NCBI RefSeq assembly: GCF_030247195.1
Contig: NC_080672.1
Coordinates: 65,885,771 to 65,949,770 of the forward strand
Length of the DNA: 64,000 nucleotides
Source: Topomyia yanbarensis
Lineage: Eukaryota; Arthropoda; Insecta; Diptera; Culicidae
Direction of reading: 5' to 3'
The translations under genes and the position numbers were made by a program. Below, one piece after another: positions 10,200 to 21,664 of the stretch; the first letter of the stretch is position 1; each line of letters opens with the position of its first letter. The notes under the pieces are model-generated. The model searched no databases. It worked only from the letters and a program-made list of their open reading frames with translations, and was not told the origin of the DNA.

Positions 10200-10860
10200 C
10201 CAACAAACATCCAAACATCAAATTCTCCAAAAATTAAACGAACACTGAAACTGGGGACAACGGTGCGCCCTCCGCAGTAAAAAAAAATCCCAATTAAATC
10301 CCGGAAATCGACGCGGCAGAGAAGTGCAGCCAACAAACGCTCCTGCTGGAACCCCCTGCTGCCCTGCGATGATACTACCAATTCGCCCAAGCGCGCGGCA
10401 AGGGCCGAGTTTACTTTGACCGGGCACCGTCCAACGTCGTGTTCGAGACAACACTGACTTTCGACAGCCGCCTGAACTTGGCCTACGTGGAACAGTGTGC
10501 TCTTTCCACAGAATGCTGCCCCCTTTTCCACGGAATGAGTCCGGAGTCCGGTGGTGGTGGTGGGAGAACGAGATCCGCTTTTCCGCTCTGTTTTGGTGCT
10601 ATCTCGCTCGCGGCGCGGGGGTGGTCAGCCGCGAACCGATCCATTTCGCAAATCCTGCAAACGAGAGCGAGCACGCGGTCCTACCAGAACTCACCGTTGT
10701 TAGGCAACTCAGTGCCGCTCACACTCACTCTCTCTCTGGTATGCGTGCGTACGTTGGTACACTTTTCAGCTTGTTGCATCAGCGGGAAAGCGGATTGTTT
10801 ATTGCTGATTCCTGCCACAGCTGGGGCATTCTGATTGTGTTCCAAAAATAGATCTAACCA
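10200..10860. promoter_or_regulatory. GC-rich island with GAGA-type repeats, possible promoter or 5' leader
   Basis: GC content rises sharply above the flanks. The segment has CTCTCTCTCT/ACTCACTCTC runs at 10720-10740 (GAGA-factor-like), GCGAGC and CTCGCTCGCGGCGCGGG blocks, and TCAGT initiator-like sites near 10455 (reverse strand) and 10704 (forward strand). Short open frames on both strands lack recognisable domains. In AT-rich insect DNA such islands often mark gene 5' ends or exons, but strand and identity cannot be decided from sequence alone. Confidence 0.3.
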
Positions 10861-11194
10861 TGCCGGCTGCGAGTGGAGTTCAAGGGCTTAAAACATTCGC
10901 TTTTCTTTTCGATCAGGAGATCATAAATGCTATCAAAATATTATTGTGTTTACTAATACGAAAGTTAAGGTTCATCAAAGGCTGAAACGAAAAAAGTCGT
11001 TAGCTAAATCCCTATGGAAATCAATCAGCGTATTACTTGGTATTACTATTTTGACCGACATTATCGCTGCTATACTCTTTGAGACCACTATGCTATGGGT
11101 TAACAGATTTCAAATCTTTTTTCACCAAAAAAGAAAAACTTTCGTACTTTTATTATTTACCTTACCACTCAGTCTAAAGCCTGGGTGTCCATTG

Positions 11195-12380
11195 CTGCAT
11201 CAAGATATCGTCTCGACAGCACAAAACTCCCCCCGTTACCTCTTAATCGACTGTGCCTTCTCCACAGGTATTCGACAGTTAAAAAGTTCTAAGATCTGGC
11301 ATGCAGAGCTCTGCCGGAAAGTCTTTCAAGGGAATTCGATTACCGTGCACTTTTCGGATTTAAACACACGCAGTTCACCATCAGCAAAAGTTTCATGCTG
11401 CTGTTGAAGAAATCGGTAACCCCAAATTGAGCGGATGAGATGAAAGATTTTGAGATCGTCTGTGCAGTACCGGCGAGGAGTTTCCAGCACTAAATACACG
11501 TCATTGAAGTCAAGCAGAAACATCAACGGTCCCAAGTAGCTTCCCTGCACTATACCTGGCAATCTCCAATGACAATTATTTTGTCTCGATCTAAGAGCTA
11601 GAAAACCAACGGTTGATTCCAAATTTGTTGCCTTGCGTTGCGTTGCGTTGCGTTGTGACGATGATTTTGGCGGATTGCACACTGACTTCATCATGTTTGA
11701 CTGCTGATTATCTAATAAGAGTTGCTTAGGAAATGGTAAGTAGGAATTCATACCAATCCTACCCACATTAAAACCTCAACAGCATGATAGCCATCATTGC
11801 CGGCCGCCCCCATCTTCATCGTTCACGGGGAAGGATAAAGGATAAGGTAGACAGGAAGTGTTGATGCTCCACCTACTTAACGGAAAGACGACGATTCATC
11901 AGACTCTTCCATAGGTGTCGCGGAGTTGGTAGTTTGGAAGGGTATCAGGTCTAGGATTCGCTCCAAGCATGCGATGCGACCTATAAAGCATATTTTATTA
12001 GGTAGTTGTTTAGTTAGTCTTCGAGTGCACGATGACTCGAAAAAGAAAAGATCTTGTTTAGTTTTTGGTTCTTTTTAAACTCTGGGCAGCCGGCTACCGA
12101 GAGTATCCTATGTTCCCTAAACAAAATCAATTTGAACTCCACACAGCCGACCGTGGGATTGATTCCAAATTTCCAAATTTGTTATATGAAAACTGGCGAA
12201 TAGGTTGGTGTAAATAATAACAGTTTTAGCAGGACATTCCATACTCCCTGTTTTGTAGGATGCTATATTCGGCAGATTAATTGCTGTTCCGCCTGAAGCC
12301 AAGTTAATCGTGTATTACGTACTTTTTTAATTCGTTTTTTCGACACGGCTCAATGCGTTTGCTTACCTGAGCTGCAAATC
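11195..12380 (-). mobile_element. Composite element, copy b (CR1-type RT fragment, reverse strand)
   Basis: Read leftwards: an ORF1-tail match at 12380-12340 (CGACACGGCTCAATGCGTT, shared with 17712-17731), an RT motif-A block (12302-12117), a separate ~340-bp insertion (about 12116-11770), the motif-B/C block (11700-11326), then the GAGAGGTAACGGGG box (11254-11230) also found in copies a and c. Confidence 0.6.
11326..12302 (-). pseudogene. CR1-like RT fragment split by an insertion (composite copy b)
   Basis: 12302-12117 gives INLPNIASYKTGSMECPAK and VIIYTNLFASFHIT, a decayed RT motif A (YTDLSAAF). 11640-11326 gives WRLPGIVQGSYLGPLMFLLD (motif B), TPRRYCTDDLKIFHLIRS (motif C with CTDD) and FLQQQHETFADG. 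The two parts are separated by unrelated DNA, and the sequence normally between motifs A and B is absent. The piece is non-functional. Confidence 0.68.
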
Positions 12381-12399
12381 TTTTAATATTTACTATGTG

Positions 12400-15060
12400 T
12401 AGTTAAAAATAAATAAATCGAATTTATTTTCTGTCCATCGAATCTTGTCTACGCGATTTGTTACTTCACATAAAGATCTTCTTTCTTATTAAAGATTCAT
12501 TAGCTGCATCGCCTGCTGTTGCTTGGGGATCACTTAGTCCGTTTTCTCTCAGTTTATCGTTGTCCAGGCCCGTAGCAAAGATTTTGTTTCAGGGGGAGCT
12601 TCAAAATTGTTGCATTAATCTTTAATTCTGATCTGATGAAAATTTGAGAAGTCCCTCATGAAAACAATTCCAAATGTAAGACCAAAATCCAAAAAACATG
12701 TTCATTGTCACAAGAAAGGCTAAACTACGGATTATTGATGTTGAATTTGATTTTTATTATTTATTTACAAGTTACAATTTTCTCTCGTTACAACAACGGA
12801 TAATATGCTAACCGAATATGTCAAGCGTTGAAGAAGCTAGAAAATGCAAAGTATTTTAAACTACACATTTGTAAGGCGTAGAAAACGCTAAATCGAAATG
12901 AGCAGAAAATTGTTATTAGAATGTTTGAACGAAGAGAAGGAAGAATTTTGCACAAAAGCTTCTGATTTAGCAGGCGATTTGTAGATACGCAGAAACAGTT
13001 CAGCTTCTATTTTCTTGATCTGGCGTCTATTCCCAGTTTTATGGCATTATGCTAATACATTTTTTTGATATACTCTATTTAAATGAACCAATTTACAAGG
13101 CTGGCCCTGGCCTGGCGAAACGGAGCCCCCAGTCAGGAAAGATTCTTGGTGATCAATATGATTAAAATATATATTTCAATGATTTAATCATCTTAAGGAC
13201 ACCACTGAGAACTGACATACAAGTAAAGTTTTCAACTAGTGTAAGAAGTTAAACTGTCGCAGTGAAATGACAACAGCAAGTAGCAACTTGCCACTGGTCG
13301 GCGCTTCGATCGGCCAGCAATCGCTATACGGACTTGTATGCAAACTTGGATACAATGGTGACTCACGCATGCAAAACTGTATGCGATGGTGATTTTCAAC
13401 GTATTTTCATTTAAATGTTTACACAGGTTTTTCGGGAAAGTTTGTTCTAGCTTATATGTCTATTCTCTGTGAGGAAACTGCCCATAACTCAACCTATCAA
13501 AGAAAATTGTTCACAAATCAAAGAAAATCACTGAACACATTATTATCTTCTAATTTACGTAAAATGTGGTAAATGTGAAATCATTGATGACACTATCAAA
13601 ATAACTAGCAACTACAAATATGAATAAGCTCAATAATTTCAGCATCTCTTGCTTCCGACACATGGAAGGGAATACATCGCACTTACTTCCCCTTTCCGGA
13701 AACGTAAGTAAGGTGAAAGGCCAACTTTCTATGACGATTTCGGTTACATATTCTCAGTCAAATCGTCACTTCGTTAAACAAATATATTGACACTAATCTA
13801 CTTGGTTTGTTTTTTGAATAAAAGTAATTTGCTTTAATTTTTTCCACAAGATGTTCGACTACTTGAACTAAGTTGTAGTGTCTTTTTGATTACAGGTCCT
13901 ACGGATAACACAGACGTTAGCGTCTTTCGAAAATTAGAAGATTAGAGCGCAATTCTGAAAGCACTCGAGTTGTATGTATTGAAAAGATGAAAGAAGTGCT
14001 CTTGAGTCCATTTCAATTGACTTTTTTGGTTTTTCTCTCTTTTCTCCGTGATTTTTGATCATCTCTCTCATTTTATTCCAAAGCGAACAAAAATAAAAAG
14101 AAAGACTGTCACATACTGAAATAAAAAAATCGAAGGAATAACCCTAACTTATTGACATATAGATTCAACCAGTTACAACATTTTAGTCGCTCTCGGTGAT
14201 AGCCTACTTATGTCTGTTCACTGTATCGTCACGTCGTTTTCAAACTTACATAGACATGAATTGGAAACCATCGAAAGTAAAATGCGGCTGCTGGTTGCAA
14301 CATTATGTTTATTATGATCGATTGACTAATATGTGGTTATGAATTATGGTTTGCGTATAATTTAACTAACTTTATGCTGACCAATATTTAGCACCAGAGT
14401 TTTGTTAAACGTGGCAATCACTAGCGATAAAGTGCTCAATTCTGAAGAGTTTTTGTTTTCAATTTTCACTAAATCTTGTTTATTATATACTTCGTTTATT
14501 CGATTTGGTTCAACGCTTAGCTAATCAAAACGGAGCTTTTTTATACAATTCCATGATGTAAACAATAAAAATGATAAAACATTAGTTTGATAAACGGTAC
14601 GTTGTCCAACAGATCTTGTGCGAGCGACTAGCGATTGCGCGTGGATACCTGTTTACTAGGTTTGAGAAATATTTTTTCTAACCAACTGTGTCATAAAGGT
14701 CGTTCATTTCAATTTCGTACTCTTCCGTGTCATCAACGTGGTTACTTCCCTGTTCAAATTCGCGAACATCTGATTTCATTCTTGTTTCGTACCCTTACGG
14801 GTCACGAGAGTGGACTTCCTCAATGATGGGTGCTGGCTGTAAATTTTGAGAAACTTGACGCAGTTATTGCCGTCAATATTACCTGAACAGCAGCCACAAA
14901 TTTGGCAATTGTATGTGGATCCGGTAATGGTATTGGTAACTATGGATATGCAAATATGTAATGTGCGTATCGCATTATGTTTTGTACGTGCAGAGTCAGG
15001 TAGAAGGTATTACGTCCTTCCCCCTAGATTCTCACCACAAGAGCGCCATTTGAAATACGG
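12400..15060. other. No gene recognised; short diverged direct repeat at 14700-14830
   Basis: AT-rich. At about 14700-14750 and 14768-14818 there are two related ~50-bp blocks sharing TTTCGTAC, GTCA and CTTCC-type cores. No domain can be supported on either strand, and no RNA gene is seen. Confidence 0.35.
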
Positions 15061-15068
15061 GGAATTAG

Positions 15069-15170
15069 GCCATTACAAATCTTTTTTAAAAATTATGTCC
15101 AAGTACAAATTTTTTTCTGAAGGGGGGGGCAAACAAAAAATAAATATTTATTTTAATAAACACAATTTTT
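15069..15170 (+). repeat. Dispersed repeat, GGCCATTACAAAT family, forward copy
   Basis: AGGCCATTACAAAT followed by a T-run, AAAAATTATGTC and a G8 tract. The same block occurs in reverse orientation at 19935-19983, ending TTTGTAATGGCCTTAC with the same G8 tract. It is probably the end of a MITE family. Confidence 0.55.
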
Positions 15171-15639
15171 TTTTCTTTTTACATTTTCTTTCGATTGTTC
15201 TCGTGGACGTTTCCACAGGGTGATTTCGAGGTTGAGCTATTTGTTTTACTAGAAAAATTCAAGCAAACATTATTGAATCAATCAAAAGTTCACATAGGAA
15301 AGGGATGCTAAAGTTTTCGTTTTAAATAATTTTCCGAACAGTGCAATTTCTAAAATCCCAATAAAAGCTTGAAAGTTCTCTAAGAACTTAATGTAAACAT
15401 TTAAGAGTACATTAAGGTATTAACTTTTGGTTGCTTGAATAGGTTTCGTTCCGTTGTGGCGGCACATGGACCGACTGTACACACAAGGTATGAAAATCGG
15501 TCAAAGGTGAACATGCTCGATAACAATGTACAGAAACAGGATTGCAACATTTCACTTTTGGAAAACATTCTGGAATGAATCCAAAGGTAAAGTGTGCGTC
15601 AATGTAATTATTCATCTCAGATATGGTTTTCTCTGATAT

Positions 15640-16690
15640 TTTTTTCTATTGCGTATTTCGTATACAGTAGCCTGGCGAACGTACATCCTGTGCATACTAT
15701 ACTTTTTCGAACTCTAGTGGAAACATCAGCTTTGGTTTATCGCTTGTGCTTGAAGACTTGTAGATTTGTTTGCTTGGTACATGATAGTAATTCGGCTCGG
15801 TTCCGTGTACATCTTCGAAATCTTTGCATATTTCTCCATCTTGTTGCGCAGTAGGTAGCCACATCAGAGAAACTCATTTGATAGTCGTACGGATTTATGA
15901 AATGTATAGCAATCATCAGTTCATTTTTTGCCTTTTTCATATAAGGAAGACTGCAATCACTCTGAAACTCGACTTTTTAAGCTACACCCGTCATATACCA
16001 CTAGATTCAGTTCGTCGATATCTGAAAACGTCTGTATGTTTTATAATATGCTTAAATAGCTTCAAAACTGCATTGGCCCTAGGTGGGACTCACTTTTGTG
16101 CCTAACCACTACTAACAGTCCTCACTTTTCTTCCTTCCTTTTGTTCCACGAGACTGCATCGAAGCGTTATATCGTAGGGAGGCTGATTCAGTCTTAAGAC
16201 AAAATGATACATTAGAGCGGTTTAGCTCCGAACACATATCCAGCTAATCGCAGTGGTGAACTTCCGTTAGCCATTTGGCTCCCGTTTCTGTGAACCATTT
16301 AGTTCCTGTTTTCGCGAGCCATCTCAATTCCTCGTCGGAAGTTCTCCCGATACCGATGCCTGTTGCGCGAGTCATTTAGCTCCCAGTTTTGTCGCAATCT
16401 ACTCGCATAGTCCATAAATCCTACTCAAAGGGCCAACCAGTACTTGGCGAGGACAATTCGGCGATACCGGATGGAGCGTAGCTTCTGGTTCGCTGCTTCC
16501 GGTTCGTTGAAAACTCGACGACCCACCGCTGGTGCTTCACTCGACCTACTCGATCTTGTTCCTGACGGTGAAACTAGTCTGCCCACATGCTTCGGTCCAG
16601 CGATTTCCGCTGGTTCGTGGTGCCCAGTACACTGGCGCCTCAAGCAAAGCTGTGGTTGCTCTCACAGCCTTCCCCTTACATAATCATCGT
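15640..16690 (-). mobile_element. R1/LOA-like element, 3' region with short tandem repeats
   Basis: The sequence is shared with 63538-64000 (start ATTGCRTATTTCGYATACAGT) and with 22745-23400. It contains degenerate tandem units built on GAGCCATTTAGCTCCC at 16267, 16293, 16315 and 16368. It lies directly downstream, in reverse orientation, of the RT fragment ending at 16703, so I read it as the element's C-terminal/3' UTR part. No protein motif is convincing. Confidence 0.5.
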
Positions 16691-16702
16691 AACTTTAAAA
16701 GT

Positions 16703-17715
16703 TCAAATCGATGATATATTTTCCGACCGCGCTGTCTTTCGGCTGCTAGTCATCACCAACTCTGTTTTATGATGGGCAATCGTCTCCGTGTCGAGTGTCT
16801 CCTCTTCTAGCGATTGTCCGATTACTTGGAACACATCATCCGTGAAGCCGAAAATCGTTATGTCTCTGGGAAGGTTCAGCTTCAATACTCCATCGTACAC
16901 TGCGTTCCACAGCGTCGAGTCGAGGAACGTCAGTTGTAGTTGTGATTCCCCCTTGTCTGTCTCGTAGATCAGTGTTCGGTACTGAAAGTAGCACTATAAT
17001 ATCCTGCAGAGTTACTCATGCTGTACAGCGAATGGGCGATTGCTTCCCAGCTAGTACTATTGAAGCATTCTTCACGCCTAAGGGAACCACCACGCCAAAA
17101 CGATATCCTTATCTCTGCTGTCTCCACAGTCCCCACAACCGTTTGGATGGATTTCACTGTAGACCTGCCTATAAGGAAGCCGAATTACATGAGATGCCGT
17201 TCTCACGGTCCGCGTACTTCGTTAGCTTGTTCAGGATTACTTAATCTCTCTAACATTACCAGGGATATATTAACTACGCTGAAAGATTTCCATGTTGTCC
17301 CGGCATCGGAAGCAACATCAGCTTTTGTCGCTTCCAATTATCGGATCGTTTTGAACATATCCGGGCTCTCATGTATCGCTCCACTTTTATGGCTTTCGCC
17401 ATCTCGATAAGCTGTTTGTTGGTAAATCGATCTTCATCTTTGTGATCATCCTCCTCACTGTACGGCGAAAATAGATTCATGTTGTGGGGAAAACCTTTCG
17501 ATGATGACCTCCATCTTTTCCGGGCACCTTTCAGGTGGTGCAGCTGAGCCTTTTATCTTTGTTATGCCAACTTTGTAGGTCTCTCCTAAGGAAATTCGCG
17601 TTGGCTTTGTGGCAAGGCTTTCTTGTACAGCTTGACTGCTTTGTTGAGAGCGGTTCTTGCAGCTCGCTTCCCTCGAGCTTTCTGACTTCTTTTTAATTTT
17701 AAATATATTTGACAC
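16703..17715 (-). pseudogene. R1/LOA-like pol: pre-RT linker and RT fragments
   Basis: Read leftwards from 17715 across several frames: GETYKVGITKIKGSAAPPER and CPEKMEVIIE (linker), PYSEEDDHKDEDRFTNKQLI, DNWKRQKLMLLPMPG (RT start), then after decayed sequence FNSTSWEAIAHSLYSM (end of motif A region) and YDGVLKLNLPRDITIFGFTDDV (motif C, with Thr in FTDD), LDTETIAHHKTELVM. Many frameshifts and deletions. This is the RT of a site-specific-type clade (R1/LOA by resemblance). Confidence 0.68.
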
Positions 17716-18690
17716 GGCTCAATGCGTTAGCACAACTGAGCCGTGGAGCGCACCTTGAGGGTCATTTGGTCCGTCTTCTCTTGCGTTTTCGTTTACGTCC
17801 ATGTCATCATCGGCACTGCATTCATCTTGCTCATCGTCGGATGTTCTTATTTGTTGTTTGTGCTTACGGGTCGCTATTGTAAATCCTTCTTCATCGGTAT
17901 TAGATTCCTTATTGGTGGTGTTGGTTGTTGGTTTAGAAACATTTACTGTAATCGTTGTTACTTCGATGTTGGTAATGGCAGTTAGTTTAGTGGTACTGGG
18001 ACCGATCGTTGTTGAGCTGGTGGTTGTGAATGCAGTCGTTGGTTTACCAACTGGTTGTGGTTTAACATACGATGATTGTATACCGGCTTTGGTCGTATCA
18101 GGTGGAATTTCTTTAGCAGTCTCTGCGCAAGGTTTCCCGTGGTGTAGCGGATGATCACAACATTGACAGGTAGGAATCTGTCCTGGGTGCGTGACTAGTG
18201 GTCGTTGAGAATATTCAACACCATGAGGTGATTTGCATGTGAAAGTCAAGTAAGAGGGAATAGGTTTTGTCGGACGCATTCTCACCACACGAACTCCGTT
18301 GCGGCGTCTTGGGAAGAAGTTCCTCCAACTATCTTCCTTAACACGTGGTGCCAGGTCATGTCAACATTTATATACGTTGGGATACTGTATAAAATGTCAT
18401 TACATTCGATGACGTGTTTCATGTTGTTCTGGGAAGCGAATGATTCTGCTTGACTAATATTTTTTAACATATTCAGTACCGCATGACGTAAATGGTGGAA
18501 TTGCACCGCATAAAGTACCGCAAGCTACGTTGAACTTCAAGTTCACCTTCAACATTTGCTCCCCTTCATGAATTGATGGTATTACCGGATATTTCGTGTA
18601 GTCAACAGCAACACAGTTTGCCCGCATCGTGATATACTTTTGCTTGGCATTGTCACTCATTGTTTGTTCACGTATCACACACTAGGCAGA
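17711..18690 (-). pseudogene. Gag-like ORF1 with CCHC knuckle (ORF1 block, copy 1)
   Basis: Starts at ATGAGTGACAATGCC (18661) and continues through two frameshifts (near 18500 and 18295): NVACGTLCGAIPP, LKNISQAESFASQNNMKHVI, RPTKPIPSYLTFTCKSPHGV, a perfect CX2CX4HX4C knuckle (CQCCDHPLHHGKPC), a Thr-rich low-complexity segment, and a conserved tail (EEGFTIATRKHKQQ, MDVNENARED). The stop is at 17719. ORF1 proteins of this kind bind the element's RNA. It lies between endonuclease and RT pieces of an R1-like pol on the same strand, an order no intact element has. Confidence 0.65.
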
Positions 18691-18762
18691 AGGAATCAAT
18701 TTTTGCTAAGCGTCGCGCGGGTAAATTTGATTACTTGCCCTGCTATTGCAGCGGAGCGATTT

Positions 18763-19345
18763 CTAGCTTCTGAACTGAGCGAGATGAGAAACCGAAGTGA
18801 TCTCCGACTTCTTCTCCAAGCTCGGAGGCAACTTATACGTAAATCGATAATCGTTGTATTGCACCCGGCGACCGTTTCTCAGTTTCCCATCTCTTGGTAT
18901 GGTCGCATTACACGCCTTTGTTAGTAGTGCCGTGAACTCGTTCGCATTTAGGTTGAAGAGGATACCCTCAAATTCAAGTTCTTCGACGGACACGTTCATG
19001 TGAAAAATCGCTGTTTTCCATCTTCACTCGTTTATATATCTCCCACATATTCATATTCATGTGTAGTTCATAGTCCTGTTATCAATGCTGTACCAGATCG
19101 CTTGGTGGTCGCTGTGGATATATCCTCGCACACTTTTCAGTCCATCTTTCCGGTTACTCCAAGGCTACAAAAATTGACATCGATAATGGATTCCCGGTTC
19201 TTCCTGCGGTAAGTGCCGATGATACCATTATTTGTAAGATCTATATTTAGCTTTGCTAGAGCATTCTTGATCGCTGATGGCCAGACAAAGTTCTTTTGAT
19301 TCCAGCGTCTATCTCGAAAATTTCGCATGTTTCTGGTTCTTGGAA
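18763..19345 (-). pseudogene. R1/LOA-like endonuclease C-terminal part
   Basis: Read leftwards: WPSAIKNALAKLNIDLTNNG, GTYRRKNRESIIDVNFCS (S-IID block of AP endonucleases), VCEDISTATT (decayed SDH region), then ANEFTALLTKACNATIPRDG and NGRRVQYNDYR (endonuclease-RT linker). Stops at 19137 and 18763 and frameshifts make it non-functional. The gag-like block at 18690 follows immediately on the same strand. Confidence 0.65.
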
Positions 19346-19349
19346 TATT

Positions 19350-20240
19350 TCAGAATTAATGTCTCTTCGGCTTCTTGGAAAACGGCTTATTCGATTTTCA
19401 CAAGCTTAGCCTTAAATGGAAGGTTTGGTAGCAGATTTTGATCTGATCAAGTTCATAAGAATCGCACATATGGCTGCGGAAATACGGTATGAATACTACG
19501 ATCCCATATGAAATCTTTAAATGTCAAAAACCTTTCGCTAAAGCTCATGTATATTGAATATTGAACCACATATAAATCTCCAGGAGTCTGATTTGAATTC
19601 AGGTTGTTTCTTTATCTAAATTATTTTCGAATGCAACGATCGATTATGTCTCTATCGACTGTGGCGTTTAAAATGGAATCGATTCAGAAGTCGGTCTGTA
19701 TTAGCCTTTCCATGAGATGTTTGTTTGATAATACACAGATGGGTCCTTCCTTCCGCGACCAGCAAACGTTTCATTTGATGATGGGATGGTAATTTCTAAA
19801 ACTACCATAATAGTTTTCAGTTACGAAAAGCAAAACTCTATGGAAGTTATTGTTGTTATATAAAACGTGAAAATTTTTTGAATTTTGAATATTTTAAAAA
19901 AAATTATTTGCCCCCTGATTTTTTTCAGCGATTTTGAAGGGGGGGGTGACATAATTTTTAAAAAATATTTGTAATGGCCTTACTTCCTAGATTTATAATG
20001 AATTCGATTTCTTCCAAATGTGGTATGAATCTTTTAATGGTTCCAGTGCAAGTAAGTGGTATCAGTTCTTGAAAACCGAGCATCGCAAATATTCCATCCC
20101 TCAAAAACTCGGTTGTATATTACAAAATTTCCCTAAACTTCACTAAACTTCACAAATTACGGCAAAAGTGAAGCCGATGGTTCCTTTGTTCTTGAGACAA
20201 TGCACACTAGAACGAGAGGCTGCTAGTTTTTGTTTACCTT
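19350..20240. other. No gene recognised
   Basis: AT-rich, with the reverse GGCCATTACAAAT repeat at 19935-19985 and no other supported feature. The RTE copy begins near 20246. Confidence 0.35.
19935..19985 (-). repeat. Dispersed repeat, GGCCATTACAAAT family, reverse copy
   Basis: This is the reverse complement of the block at 15069-15105, with only a few differences over about 34 bases next to a G8 tract. The two copies flank 4.8 kb of R1-like and ORF1-like sequence, which may be coincidence. Confidence 0.55.
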
Positions 20241-20245
20241 ACTAG

Positions 20246-21662
20246 CTTCCTGAATTTGGTTTTTATACGTGATCTACCGTACCATGGTGCAACGATGTGT
20301 AAGTTGAGGATCAAAAACCGCTTCTTCAACTACAGCATAATCAACGTACACTGCCCACACGATGGGAGACCCGACGACGAGAAGGAAGCGTTCTATGCGA
20401 AGCTGGAGGAGGTGTACGACGGCTGTTCGCAACGGGACGTGAAAATCGTCATCGATGAAATGAACGCTCAGGTAGGACGGAAGGTAATGTTTAGACCGGT
20501 AATCGGGCCGAACAGCTTGTACACCGTATCGAATAACAACGGCCAACGATACATGAACTTCGCTGCCTCTCTTGGCATGATAGTCCGAAGTACCTTCTTC
20601 CCCCGCAAAGATTTTCACAAGGCCACCTGGAGATCACCTGACCAACGCACCGAGAACCAAATCGATCACGTTCTAATCGACGGGCTCTGATATCACTAAC
20701 GTTCGTACCTACCGCAGTGCGAGTATAGATTCGGACCATTACCTAGTTGCAGTAAGCACTCGTCGTAGTCGGACGCCAAGGCCCAACATCGCGCAACTTC
20801 GGAACGCCGGGGTTGCCCAAGACTAGGCACAGCGGCTGGAAGCATCACTACCCACGGAGGAACAGCTGGGCGCAGCTACTCTTGAAGATAGCTGGAGGGA
20901 GATCCGTTCCGCCATAGGAAGTACTGCTATAGCGCACTAGGTACACCGATTCCGAATCAAGAAAACGAATGGTTCGATGACGAATGTAAGCAGTTAATAG
21001 AGGAGAAGAATGCAGCTCGGGCGAGGATACTGCAACACGGAACGAGACAGACACATTCTACAAACTAGCACGGAACAGGCAAACCTCGGTTCTCCGGAGA
21101 AAGAAGTGCGAACAGGAGGAACTTGATCGCGAAGCGATGAAACAACTGTATCGCGTAAACGACACACGGAAGTTTTACGTGAAGCTGAACAGTTCGCGCA
21201 AAGGCTACGTTCCGCAAGCCGATATGTGCTGGAACTTAGACGGCAACCTTCTCACGAACGAGTGTGACAGGATTGAGAGGTGGAAGCAGTACTATGACGA
21301 GCACCTCAACGGTGAAGCAGCAGAGGACGATGGCGGTAATGCAACGGATCTTGGAGCACGCGCAGAAGTCGATAGGTTGTCGGCCCCTGATCTCCAAGAA
21401 GTGAAGGAGGAGATCGGTCGGCTGAAAAACAACAAAGCTGCCGGTGTAGATCAACTACCCAGCGAGCTATTAAAATACGGTGGTGAAACACTGGCAAGAG
21501 CGCTGCACTGGGTAATCGCCAAAATTCGACCAGATAGAGGACGACCTGCGGACCCTCCGAAGACTGCGAGGCTGACGCCAAGCAGCAATGGACAGTGTAG
21601 TGGAGACGGCTTCTATATACAGCAAGAGACAACAAGGCTCTACCTGAACGGTAGAGCAAGTA
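20246..21662 (+). pseudogene. RTE/CFDP2-like pol, copy 2, lacking the RT core
   Basis: Endonuclease: IINVHCPHDGRPDDEKEAFY, VKIVIDEMNAQVGR (the GD of GDxNAQ is changed to DE), SLGMIVRSTFFPRKD, ENQIDHVLIDG. Small deletions (near 20686, 20756, 20935, 21050) shift the frame; it reopens at MKQLYRVNDTRKFYVKL. RT begins (NNKAAGVDQLPSELL) but at AKI (about 21526) jumps, in a shifted frame, to DQIEDDLRTLRRLRG, which resembles the C-terminal tail. RT motifs A-C are absent. Upstream parts are very close to copy 1 at 2149-3999, so both derive from one recent family. Confidence 0.8.
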
Positions 21663-21664
21663 GT

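Noticed and set aside
10196..10531. Reverse-strand 111-codon protein in the GC-rich island
   Set aside because: Both strands are open in several frames because of base composition; no domain seen.
12540..13140. Possible hAT-like ends (CAGGCCCGTAGC and a CCAGGCC segment)
   Set aside because: The two ends do not match well enough and no 8-bp duplication was found.
17743..18154. Forward-strand open frames of 80 and 117 codons
   Set aside because: They are the antisense of the Thr-rich gag-like ORF1 block.
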